A stretch of DNA of 64,000 nucleotides from Sipunculus nudus (taxonomy: Eukaryota; Annelida; Sipuncula; Golfingiida; Sipunculidae). The first letter of the stretch is position 1. Every line of letters begins with the position of its first letter. A program made the translations under genes and the position numbers. The stretch spans positions 57,474,386 to 57,538,385 of the forward strand of contig CM049322.1 in the NCBI GenBank assembly GCA_026874595.1, in the 5' to 3' direction. The notes beneath the pieces are model-generated. The model was not told where the DNA came from. It searched no databases and worked only from the letters and a program-made list of their open reading frames with translations. Of the stretch, positions 36,967 to 47,455 are shown one piece after another.

Positions 36967-37159
36967 TAACAAAGAGTGATCGCTATAGCTCAGATGACTT
37001 TCAGTCAGCTGAACTAAAAAATACTGTATTTCCGTAAATCTGACCTTGAAAATCAAGTTCAAGGTCACCAATTAACTTTTTTTAAACATCAAAGGATGTC
37101 TTGTAAATATAAATTGCTCAAGCAGATTTTTTATAACTAATGCCGTTAGTAATGAAAGT

Positions 37160-37224
37160 TAATAATAATAATAATAATGATGATAATAATAATAAAAAAT
37201 AATAATAATAATAATAATAATAAT
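37160..37224. repeat. (ATA)n microsatellite
   Basis: (TAA)n with GATGAT and AAAA interruptions, just upstream of the Penelope-like remnant. Confidence 0.95.
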
Positions 37225-37297
37225 TGCAGTAGTGCCATTTAATGCGAGTATTCAAACAATTTCAAATATATATACTAGTATATACATATATATATAT

Positions 37298-37707
37298 AAA
37301 GACGAATGTCCTATGAATGGTCAATGTCAGCTGAAATGCATTGTCTATAAAGCAACAGTTAGAACAGACAACGACGTGAAACACTACATAGGGTGTACTG
37401 AAGGTGATTTCAAGACAAGATATAATAACCACAAGCAATCCTTTCGGAACAGATCCCACGCTAAAAACACTGAACTGTCTAAACACATTTGGTCACTAAA
37501 AGACAACAATTTCAATTACAAGCTCTCCTGGGAAATATCTGCCAAGGCAGCACCTTACTTCTGTGGGACTAGGAAGTGTGATCTCTGCTTGTCTGAAAAG
37601 CTACTTATAGCTACGGCCCCCCTGGATCATTGTTGAACTCAAGAGCTGAAATTCTCTCCAAGTGCCGCCATCAAAACAAATTCACCCTGAAATATTTTAA
37701 AACCTAG
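37298..37707 (+). pseudogene. Penelope-like retroelement, GIY-YIG endonuclease C-terminus (broken)
   Basis: The peptide has the hallmarks of the C-terminal endonuclease of Penelope-like elements. A cysteine cluster (CPMNGQCQLKC) is followed by IVYKATV and HYIGCTEGDFKTRYNNH, which carry the GIY/YIG and arginine motifs. Then come TELSKHIWSLK and KCDLCLSEKLLI, where the C-x-x-C and the catalytic glutamate region lie. After LLIATA the frame shifts by one base in a run of six C's (37617-37622) and continues as SLLNSRAEILSKCRHQNKF to a TAG at 37705-37707, the usual family ending. The upstream reverse transcriptase is absent; the left edge is an AT microsatellite. It is a 5'-truncated, frameshifted copy. 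Confidence 0.85.
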
Positions 37708-38314
37708 CATTCGTACTAATATTCAGCGTGCCCCCTTAACCCCCCCCCCCCCCCCCCCCCCCCCAACGAGGATCCGCTGGGCAGACTCATTTGTTCAGGT
37801 AGTTGTTCTCTCACTGCTGGCTCGTGGAGTCCATTGGATGACAGGAAAGTACTACTCCTGGTCTTATGGGCTTTACGACCTTCAGCTAGGAGACTTGCAC
37901 CACTTGGTATGAGTATAGTATATTTGCCTTTTATATTTGCCTTTTATATTGTATATTTGCCTTGTATATTGTGTATTTTCACAGTATATGTGTATTTTTA
38001 TCATATCATATGTATACTAGTGATATGTTCACTGCTTCCAAGGCCCTATTAGAAATCATTTCAATATGCTGATTGAGCATCCTGGTTATATCTTTGTATT
38101 ATATTTACAATTTACTACATTATATAACCTCTTTGCCCTGCCCTGTTATGTTCCAGTATCGCACGTGTACCCCGACCAATCCTATTGTGCACCCGAGAAC
38201 AATAGGATCAGTGTCAGTCTTTCACATGCCCCCCCCCCCCCGACCCGAATCGCACAAAGCATAATCTCGTAATCTCGTAAAGTCTCGGCTTTTCAAACCA
38301 CGACGTTAGCTTCA
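37708..38314 (+). other. 3' flank of the Penelope-like element
   Basis: Non-coding. It contains a poly-C tract (37739-37764), a short tandem of TATATTGTATATTTGCC words (37915-37980) and a second poly-C (38229-38241). It links the endonuclease remnant to the 3' motif at 38315 in the same orientation, so both probably belong to one insertion. Confidence 0.4.
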
Positions 38315-38398
38315 TTCTAACCACATTCACCTGATGATCGGGTCGCATCCCGTGAAACAGTCTGTTGTGAATTAACAGTGTTGTTTTTCTTCAGAGTT
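38315..38398 (+). repeat. Penelope-like element 3' motif, copy C, hammerhead-like core
   Basis: TCTAACCACATTCAC is followed by CTGATGA (38331-38337), a CGGG/CCCG hairpin with a six-base loop, GAAAC (38354-38358) and a second hairpin CTGTT...AACAG. It ends at CTTCAGAGTT, directly joined to (TA)n. The order CTGATGA, hairpin, GAAA is the core of the hammerhead ribozyme known from Penelope-like elements, but I find no convincing stem I. Confidence 0.7.
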
Positions 38399-38424
38399 AT
38401 ATATATATATATATATATATATAT
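38399..38424. repeat. (TA)n microsatellite
   Basis: Starts exactly at the end of the Penelope-like 3' motif copy C. Confidence 0.9.
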
Positions 38425-39042
38425 GCAAAGTGACATTTTACTTTAGACATTTCACCGAAGATGTATCAACTATAGCCTATTAGCAGTGACAGGAGAGAGC
38501 ATATCGTCACATGCACTAACCGCATTTACGCGGCAATATCCAGTACGTACCTGCACGTACACATGAACACATTATCTTGTCTGGGAGACGCGCTGACCAA
38601 GATTGTTACACTTTGTCTAAACCAATCAACTCTCAAGAGTTACGCGCTGGTGCGGGGTAAATGTAACACTTTTTAGCACTGGTTACGAGCCAATGTTTAT
38701 CAACAAATAGAGTATAGGATAATATCTAGACTGCGTTTTTTGACTTGCTGAAACTCATTTGTCAATGCAGGGTCAAATTGGGCCAGCCATGTCCTACCCG
38801 TTGGTCGTTTCTAATCGTCTTGTGATTTTATTACGAAGAGATGAAAGAAAACAGATTGAAAATCTGTAACTTTGAAAGATATCTGGGATAACTTTTATAC
38901 GTGTTATTTAACATTTGGCTCGACCGTATTAAAGCATATTTATGATAACGGGCCAATGAAATTATTGGGGGGCAGAGCCCCCCCCCCCCCCCCCAACAGA
39001 ATGATGTTTATAAAAACATCAACTATTTTTTTAGTATTTCCC

Positions 39043-39048
<6 letters not shown>

Positions 39049-39087
<39 letters not shown>

Positions 39088-39170
39088 TTCTTCTCAGTAC
39101 TTGGAGTACCATATATATATATATTTATATAATACACATATATATGTATATATACAGTACATATGTCTAC

Positions 39171-39230
<60 letters not shown>
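39049..39230. repeat. Two (TA)n stretches and a poly-C neighbour
   Basis: (TA)n at 39049-39086 and 39174-39230, with degenerate TATA sequence between. Poly-C tracts lie on both sides (38979-38994 and 39245-39260). Confidence 0.9.
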
Positions 39231-39232
<2 letters not shown>

Positions 39233-39993
39233 TCTTCTATTGTCTCCCCCCCCCCCCCCCATGAAAATTTGGTTTCGCCGCCAATGCATATGAACCGTGT
39301 CCCTGACTCCTTGTCTCGTTGAGCTGAGCCATTGAACACATTCTTGCATACTGTACATCCTTTTAATACATTTTACAAATGAAAGTACGGCCAACAGCTC
39401 TTAAGTTATTATATTTATAGACAGTAGGCCCATGGTTGACCGACTATGAAAACCGATCTGCCTTGCTTATAGGCTGCCATCCCCATCCTCTCCCCCCCCC
39501 CCGCCCCCCAACGCAATTCATGTACACATAATCCATTGCATTTGTAAATTACATATGCATAAATATGGGTCTATAGTTTCATGCAGTCTTATTTCATGCA
39601 GTCAAATGTTAAGGATACTCTCCGAGTATAAATTATTTCTTTGAATACATGTACATATGTTTCATTTTCAATATTTCATGATCAGTACTGACTGACTTTT
39701 GAACAATCAATAAAGACAATATGGCCGGTCTGGAGTGACCGGTTTTCATGCACATAAAAATATGGATACTGTAGAACAGATTTAATAAAAATTGTATTCA
39801 TCTATGCTTCAAATAAGGCGATTGACCGTTTTACTTTCTACAGAATATATATATAAAAATAAAAAATAGGTCTACTTACGTCACTTCTCTTAGGATAAAA
39901 CTATGTCAGCGTTCTGGTATGGTCTACTGCCTCCTTGCTGCACGACCTGGCGAGGCATGGTGATGCGCAGACGAATCAGGAGTTGATGCTGAC

Positions 39994-40003
39994 ATCACGT
40001 GGA
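39994..40003 (-). promoter_or_regulatory. Candidate E-box (CACGTGAT) in promoter region of the 9.4-kb element
   Basis: On the - strand the word reads CCACGTGATG. It lies about 620 bases inside the terminus in a GC-richer island (39900-40020) with GCGCGC. The equivalent word occurs in the two sister elements. Inferred. Confidence 0.28.
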
Positions 40004-40029
40004 TTAAAAGCGCGCGAAGCAGACAACTT

Positions 40030-40623
40030 ATAGACGCTGGTGTCTTAAATTTAGCCTGCTTCTCATGTGTCTTTACGGGACATGCTTCGAAGACACTAGT
40101 GTCTTTAATTCGCTCTTCGTGACAACAGACTTCTATATCGTTCCTGAATAGACATAATTAATTACTAATATACATTATTTTACAAATCTTATGTTTCATA
40201 TTATGTGAATATTACCTTTAATTATTATCTCGAGTTTTACAGAACTGGGACACTTAAAACAGCTCAATCATGCATTTAGTCATGAGAGTCCTGCAAAAAT
40301 AGAGCAAATTTAATATGGTATATTATTCTTAGATTGTGTTAATTTATAGCAAAAGCAAGTAAGAAGCACTGGAGATAAATGTATTTATGAACCATTTCTT
40401 AAACTATAATAGTTTAAGACACCTGTGGAAAGACACCAAGACACATACTGTAAGACACCAAGACACATACTGAAAGACACCAAGACACATACTGTAAGAC
40501 ATATATGTCTTTGTTGGCGTCTTACACAAGTCCTCTGAAGACACTTGATGCCCAGTTTAAGTCGCCAGTGTCTTACCTAAAGACACCAAACTAGGTTGAG
40601 ACATGTCTCGGTTATTTACAGTG
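40030..40623 (-). repeat. Right terminus and AAGACACCAAGACACA array of the 9.4-kb element
   Basis: At 40430-40500 a short tandem unit AAGACACCAAGACACATACT occurs about three times. It is followed by GTCTTAC/AAGACAC pairs and the terminal TTATTTACAGTG (40612-40623). Scattered related words occur from 40030. Confidence 0.75.
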
Positions 40624-41156
40624 TACTTTTAGTATCCTCCAATTTAAGAATTGTGTAATATGGAAAAACATAGAAACCATACATTCCAGTTATAATTCTC
40701 TGCATGATAGCAGATTAAATTCCAAGAAAAGTACATTTACAATAAATTATCATTTAAAATTATACAAAATTACCCATATGTTGTCTTTGGTAAGGTATAT
40801 TTGGACTAAATGCATGGGTACTTCGGCCAGTGTATCATCTGAAGGTTCAAGTGTAACATCTTTGAGTGCAATATGGCAAATCATACTAACAAGGATGGAG
40901 AGAGACTGCTGAAACAGATTTCGAGTTCTCTTTATGACTGACTGGGTAATTGATTTGATATTTTGTTATATACATACTACAAGTGTCTATCTTTATATAT
41001 CTACACACACATATATATATATATATGTATATATACCATATTTACATGTATACACGTTATATATTCATATTTCATATACAAGTATTACATACTTAAATTT
41101 ACATACTTATTACATTTTAAACACATCTCTTAATTTATATGTATGCGTGTGTGTGT

Positions 41157-41203
41157 TGTTACGGTCCCTTTTCACACCAAACAACTCAGGCCGAACCGTA
41201 ACA
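41157..41203. repeat. 47-base inverted repeat TGTTACGGT...ACCGTAACA
   Basis: Nine-base perfect arms enclose 29 bases. TGTTACGG is a common LTR retrotransposon start, so this might be an LTR edge, but no LTR body, primer site or second copy was found. Confidence 0.35.
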
Positions 41204-42959
41204 CATATGCTCAGACACGTTCTCTTCAAATGAATACGTAACCAAAATATGGGTGCAAAAACAGTACTATATTACTATATTACAATATTTACAATCGTAC
41301 ACAAATAATATAATAGTCAATACATAACGTAATTTATAACCAAGTCTCTGACGAAAACTGAGTCTCTAAATAACGAACTGTAACGAAATACTTAACTGAA
41401 TCCGGTATACGAGAAACTGAAGTCCATCATCAACACATAATTCGGGCACACACAAACCTGAAGTCCTGTATTAATCCATGTGGCACCAAACAAACATAAA
41501 GTCTCTCCTCTTCCTAAATAATAAAGTTCATGGCGTGGTTCATGGCATTCCGTGGGCTTGGGGACCAAGAGCCCACGGTCACGGTCCCCGGGGAAAACAG
41601 CAATGTGGCGTAGCAAAATCGATAGTCCCGACTCGTACTGCAGGCGAGTTCGTTTTATAGGCTTTCAACAATGGGTGGAAACCGCAGAAGTTTGTGGTTT
41701 TGCTTGAGAGAAACGATAGCGCCGTCAGAACTGCAAAACCAGTACTGAATGGTCCCAGAATAGTTTTTATGTTTCTCAAAGCGCGTCAGTAGTCACTGAT
41801 AGCGGGGTGGATCCATAAGCGTGGAAACGGGGGCGGCCACACCACTTCGTGGCGCCATCCTCCGATGTCCGGGTGACGTCCATGCAACAGTGTGCTTACT
41901 TGGCATGGAATTTTTTTTTATATTTTTTTTTATAAAACATTGCTTATCACATTTTATACAACAAATACACATTTTTTAAACAATATAACATCTTATCATT
42001 ACAGATACTTAAAAGAAAACTTAAAAAAAAAATCCAAACAGAGTGAAAATATCCCCAACACATATACAACACACACGTTTAATGTAAGGAAGCCTTTACG
42101 AAGCCTATTTTTTTTTATATTTTTTGGGCACAGATTTAAAATATGCTGAAATGCATGGTATAAATTTTTTAATTGTTAATTGTCTGATATTTCAAAAGAA
42201 TTGAAAATGAATTATTCTGATTTTTGTCAACAATAAGGAGTAACGATTTTTCACGTGGGCTTTTTTGTAGAATCCTATTAATTGTTTCTCCAATGTAAAT
42301 GCCTTTGCTGAGGCACCATGCACCGAGCTTTACGTGACCCCTTCGGTCATATGTGTCTTGAAACTTGTAAAAAAAAGTCCAAAATAAAAAATAAAGTTTT
42401 TATCATTTACAAGCGATCAAACACATTTAATAATAAATACATTGATTGATCAGTTTGATATTATTAAACTTATACGATCAACAAGCAGCTATATGTTGGT
42501 TGTCATATAACACGTCGCTTGAAATCCTGATACGGCGTCAGTGCAGACTGCGTGGTGCCAGCTCCCAACGTGTCAAGGCCGAGTCGGGGAATAACAGGTG
42601 CAAAGTTGAAGACTAAGAGATACATCATACAGGAGTCGTAAAGATGAAAAGCAGCATCATTTCCTAGTTAGCAGCCTACGCATGTAAGGGATATAGAGGG
42701 GCAACAAAAGTGGCAACAAAGGTGACTAAATGTCAGGAAAAGTCCGTCCGCACCCTCATGTCAGTGGCCAAACCAGGGGAATCCCCTTCCTAAATCATGC
42801 CCGGCCGGGTCCAGTTCGGCCTCTTCTGTAAAGGAAATCCTGTCCATTTGGCACGAACATGTGGCTTAAACACTTGTTAAAATATGATTAAGCTCACACC
42901 ATCACTCTTGATGTTACTGCTCAACCCGACGACGCAATACTTTGGCATATTTTCCCCAG
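41204..42959. other. Gene-free stretch
   Basis: No supported gene. On - a peptide KGIYIGETINRILQKS is readable around 42240-42310, which could be a degraded retroelement piece. The rest is AT-rich. Confidence 0.3.
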
Positions 42960-43220
42960 ATCGTGTTAAACTCAACTGATGCCATTACAATACAGCCCGG
43001 TGTGTTCTGGTTGTGACGTCACAATCGCCTTGGCCAGGACGCTTCTTTTGGCTTGGGGCCCCAGGGTGGGGTGGATTACGGGTCTTTCGATTTAAATTTT
43101 AACGGTTAAGTGCGCAAAGCTTGATTTTATTATACCATAATTTATACATATAAATGTAAATGAATAAACCATCAGTAGTATTTCAATTTATTTTTTTCAT
43201 GGAAGTAGGCCTTTAATGCC
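42960..43220 (-). repeat. Dispersed repeat, second copy, opposite orientation
   Basis: Read on -, ATTAAAGGCCTACTTCCAT is followed by AT-rich sequence and then GTGACGTCACAACCAGAACA. It matches the copy at 29560-29830 at the end and the core. Confidence 0.5.
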
Positions 43221-43669
43221 ATATATTTTTTTTTAAGAAACCATTAGGCTGTCAGTAAATTTTATTGATGTCCTGCCAGCTGACCCGAAAACAGTTCCAT
43301 TTGATTTGTATAGACTTCCATTCAGATACGCTAAATGTGTTGGTGATTTGTTTCCGTTTTTTATCGACATTGTCACTAGTGATGTCCTGGATGGCTTTAA
43401 GAAATTTGTATTTGATTGGCTCAGTCTCACTGCCCTTTTGATAATTTAATCAGATTTTTTTTCTGCGAGTGCAGTTGATATTAGCCCAAATCTGAAAATG
43501 AACCTCAGGCTGTTGTAGTTCCCATGCTGAGGGAACACGATCCGTGTTTGATGATAAATTCCATGGTAACCATTGGCAACGTCTTTGTTAGCCTTTAGGA
43601 AACTTATTTTAACTGTTATTTGGTAGAATTTTTATTTTACTAAAACATAGGCAAATATTAGTGAAGCGT

Positions 43670-43875
43670 GGATGTTAATTGTTTGGCCGCTAGACTTGAG
43701 ACCGCAAGGTTATGGATTCACGCCCCGCACTGACCGCCGTCTGCGCAAAGACACCTTTGGCCAAAGTCCTTACCACAGGGTGCGCTCTCTCGACCCAGGA
43801 GTGGATGGGTACTGGTAATGGGAGAAAGGCAAATGTGAAACGAATAAGTTTCTAGTGTCTGATATGGCTGCATGA
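43670..43875 (+). repeat. tRNA-derived SINE-like repeat
   Basis: TTTGGCCGCTAGACTTGAGA then GCAAGGTTATGGATTCACGC resemble diverged A and B boxes. They are followed by CACCTTTGGCCAAAGTCC, GCGCTCTCTCGACCCAGGAG and GGATGGGTACTGGTAATGG. The order tRNA-like head plus conserved CTCTCGACCCAGG body fits widespread metazoan SINEs as I remember them. Family not verified. Confidence 0.5.
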
Positions 43876-45059
43876 GTCATATTCTCCAAGAATGAACAAG
43901 TCCGAAAGACCAGGAAGGCAAAGTGTAAAGTCGGATGAGACTGACATCGTCGGATATATCAGACTATACACCCCAACCTTTACCTTTATTTATTTACCGT
44001 GACGGGTCGATCCTACTGACAAACCTTCCATGTTTTTCACCTTGTTACCCATCGCATAATGTAGTGTTTATACGAGCCAAGAATTATTTTTGTTATACCC
44101 ACAAGGCCCATATACCCTACATACTTTTTAGAATATGTAGAGCACTTTAAATTTAATAATTATGTCGTTTGTTTGGGATGTTTTGTGATTATATTTCTAT
44201 TATTTAATGGTATATATGGTATTCATATTAGTAATGTTTTTACAAGGCCTTTATATTTTTGTCCTTAATCCGTCCAACTGACTCCCCTCTTACAAATATT
44301 CTGGATTCGGCCATGTTAATAAATTTCTGAATTAGTTCAAGTTATGGTTAGACATTTCATATATATGAAGCAAATGAATATAAACTTAGAATTATAAAAA
44401 TAAGTCAAAATGGGTTATATGTGTGATATGTATTTATAAGCACAGCTCTATTATATCACACCTAAAAAATATTTTACAAAATAAAAAGAAAAACACTTTG
44501 ATTTTGTTTCCCTTTTCTTTCGCGTTCGTCTCCACTTGCTCGTCGTGAAATACTCCTCCCTCTCGACTTCTCTTTCATATATTCTTTTTTTTAACACATA
44601 CATTTATTTCATAAAGCAATACATGCATTTTAATCTGTGTCACATATTACAAGTTTACAAAACATACATGGAAAAAATTGACATATACATTTACAAAACA
44701 TGGAAAAGTCACAAACTACACATACCACCGCGAATGTTTGAAAAGCTTGTACTTAAAACGTTTCATATTTCATACAAGAGAAAATAATATATTGATTTTC
44801 TTTCATATATGATTTATAACAGGTTCCCATTTTTCATTAAGTTCTTATATGTTATGTCTTCTTTCAATTCTATTCTCCATTATATATATTTTTTTTCAAG
44901 TGTTATAAAAAAATATAGAGCAGCTGTACAACTGCTCTTTCTAAATTTCCATGAGTTAATTCAAGATTTTTATCCAATATTATTTTCATTACAGCAAGAT
45001 TTGATTAAATAACAAATTATTATTATTAGCAGGTACACAGCCAAACAGTGCAACATAAA
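43876..45059. other. Gene-free stretch
   Basis: AT-rich. It may include the 3' untranslated part of the LINE remnant to its right; no boundary could be fixed. Confidence 0.3.
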
Positions 45060-46127
45060 GTTCCCTTTCTAGTTATGTTATTCTGCTGTCAGAAAAATAT
45101 TTTAAGATACTGTTGTAAGGAGAAGGGGCTCGACTACATTCATAAAATTAAATAGATGTACTGGTTCTACAGTTTCGTCACAATATGGACACTTATCAGG
45201 GTCCTTTAGATTCCATTTAAATTTGATTTAGAGGCAAATAATTGTTTAGCAGTTTATTTTGGAACTCAATGGAATAAGCATCTATACTGACCCCATACAT
45301 TGCTTCTAAGCGGTACCCCCCCCCCCCCGTTTTTCATCCAGTTAACATCAGTAAGATTATTTTCATGTTTAGGTATACTTAGCCACGACTTTGCTAATAA
45401 TTGGTAAATTTGTAACCAGTTCAAATAAATAAGATCTCTTCAACTTTAAGCATATGTCCGTTATGGTTAAAAATGTCTGATACATAGTTAATTCCGCTCT
45501 CACTGAGTTCCCCGTAAAATATACTCTACTCTTCTTGTTAACTAAAATAGATTTATTATTCCAGAGTAGCTCTCTCAAAACCTCTTGATATATTTCTGGG
45601 GATTTACTTTGATTAAAAAGTAGCCAATTCTCTGAAACCTTCCTTATAACGCAATGGAATTATACCTGGTACAGCTGTTACTTTCCATTTATGTCCAATG
45701 GCATTAATACCACATATTTTATCCAAATGAAATAATGGATAGGTTTTTAATTTTTTGCACATTTCATCTAATTACCTGTTTATCCATTTATCTTTGTGTC
45801 TGAATGATTGCAAATACATCTGGTATTTTCAAACCTCCATTTGCTGTTGAAAATTTCACTTTTGGTCGTTTTCCTTCCCAAATATACTTGTTGTATATGT
45901 TGTATATCTATTATAAACCCATTTGGATTTTGCACAAATTACAAATGTACAACAGTTTTGACAATACCAGTGACATGAATCATTCTAGAGTCAGTCAGTA
46001 GTGTTCCTGAACAAAAGAACTGCTATAAAATCTCTCTCAGATTTTCGAAAATTAAGGGTATTAAATATTTGTGTATTATATGTGAAATGAACTCCCAGTA
46101 TTTTCAAACTTTTATTTAGATTAACCC

Positions 46128-46505
46128 TTAAAGGGGCCCAATCACCTATCTGACCTTAATAAAGTAAAGGTAATCCCTTGGAGCGTTCATTAATAAAAGG
46201 CCAGAAAAGTGCATATCTTCACACACAGGCTGCTTGTTTTGTTTATATTAATGTGTTTATAATATAAGGGGGGCCACCAAAATAATCAAAGCAAATTCGA
46301 CAAGGGCAGCTGATAGCAAATCAGATAAGCCAGAGCTTTGCAAATGTCATTATGCAACAATTGACCTTTCTGCCTCCGCGTATATGCAACCTACTTCCTG
46401 TTATTCTCTTTTGTCAACATTGCTGTGTTTACAAACACGTTGTTGATGAACAAGTTCATATATCCTTCACTGAAGGCCATATAAGAACTTTTTCACAACC
46501 AAAAT
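46128..46505 (-). mobile_element. TTAA-ended MITE-like repeat, copy 3, inserted in the LINE
   Basis: It begins TTAAAGGGGCCCAATCACC (46128). Read on -, it contains AGCTCTGGCTTATCT, ATATAAACAAAACAAGCAGC and GAAGGATATATGAAC, shared with the copies at 8615 and 21276/23160. The left part of the family is truncated here near 46500. Confidence 0.7.
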
Positions 46506-47455
46506 CATTCGTTTTTATTAGTCTCCCACCGTACAACAACAACAATCGTCCGCACAAGTCCGTCTGTCCGTCTTTCCTTCCGTCCGTTCTTTCTCTGCCG
46601 AATACCTCTAAAACCCCTAAAGCTTATTTCATAAAATTTTACATAAATGTTATTCAGATGACCGGCATGTGGTTATGACCTGCAAGTAACGCCACCTACT
46701 GTTACGCTACTTGGTACTTTTTTAATCATAAGTGAATAAAGAAGAACACCTGATCCTTCAAATCATATGCACCCGGTCCTTAAACCAACGGATCTTAAAT
46801 GAATGTAGATTGAACTGGATTTTTTTGGCGTTTTCAAGGAACTTTCAAATTTTGTTGATGGCAAAAAATCTTTTTTTTACATGTTTCCATGCATGCTGTA
46901 AAAGCTGTTATCATATATCTTAGGAACCGCTACATCTTTCAACACTAAATTGTGCATACGTGGTGATCATGTGATTGATATTGGATTTTTAGATTTTCGG
47001 GTCAGAGGGGCAAAAGTCAACATTTTCTATACTTTGCAGTTCAGGTGTTGATGCCTGCTTTATTAGAGGAAACATGATAATTGTAAGTCCCCCGCCGTAG
47101 GAGGGAGGACCACTATTAATATTATCCGTGTCCGTCCGTTCCGCCCCATTCTTTTACTACATATTTCTAAGACCCTTGCTGCCTTCTTCACTAAATTTAA
47201 GAGACTTACTCAGCACATGACTGATATGTGATTATAACCTGCAGGTGGTGCCACCTCTGTTGAACAACTTTCTGCGTTCCATAATTGTCTTTTCCACTTT
47301 TGTTCAGATGAGGCAGTAAATAAAAACACTTTAGCCTTTAAATCATATACAAGGTTTATTTGGAGCTAGGTGAATGTAAATCACAGAAGATATCCACATT
47401 TGAGTTATGATTGGGGCGGGGGACCATTTGATGCCTCTGGGCCCTTGTTGAAGAA
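46506..47455 (+). repeat. Tandem pair of a GTCTCCC.CCG / GTCCGTCCG repeat
   Basis: Two head-to-tail units begin at AGTCTCCCACCGTAC (46514) and AGTCCCCCGCCGTAGGAG (47085). Each has CCGTCCGT runs, then a TGACC/TGACT...ATGTGGTTATGACCTGCA or equivalent, ACGCCACCT and a TTTAAATCATAT word. They end near CTGGGCCCTTGTTGAAG. Together with the MITE-like repeat they interrupt the LINE reverse transcriptase. Confidence 0.62.

Larger units (their letters stand above)
34480..37021 (-). repeat. AGCTCAG-type repeat split by the 1.9-kb transposon
   Basis: The left part (34480-35111) carries GTACTTCGGAGCCCCATAGC, a poly-G tract (34900-34913) and a GACAGACAGACAG run. The right part (36967-37021) is AACAAAGAGTGATCGCTATA plus the CAGCTGAACTAAAAA end. 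The transposon at 35112-36966 sits between them. Confidence 0.6.
31182..40623 (-). mobile_element. CACTA-like DNA transposon, 9.4 kb, with nested insertions
   Basis: The left end is CACTCTAAATAATTTTAGG and the inverted right end reads CACTGTAAATAACCGAG. Both are flanked by TA (31180-31181 and 40624-40625). Subterminal arrays consist of AAGACAC / GTGTCTT / GACGCGTCTA words at 31200-31450 and again at 40030-40130 and 40430-40610. A gene on the - strand is suggested by the exon at 33409-33747. Much of the length is younger sequence: two or more AGCTCAG-type repeats, a smaller CACTA-like element (35112-36966), a Penelope-like fragment (37298-38398) and microsatellites. Class inferred from termini. 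Confidence 0.66.

Noticed and set aside
35129-36979. Frames rich in NVFRNVFGNT- or NTFICVPKHI-type repeats
   Set aside because: They are translations of the TGTGTTCCNAAACACAT array of the 1.9-kb element.
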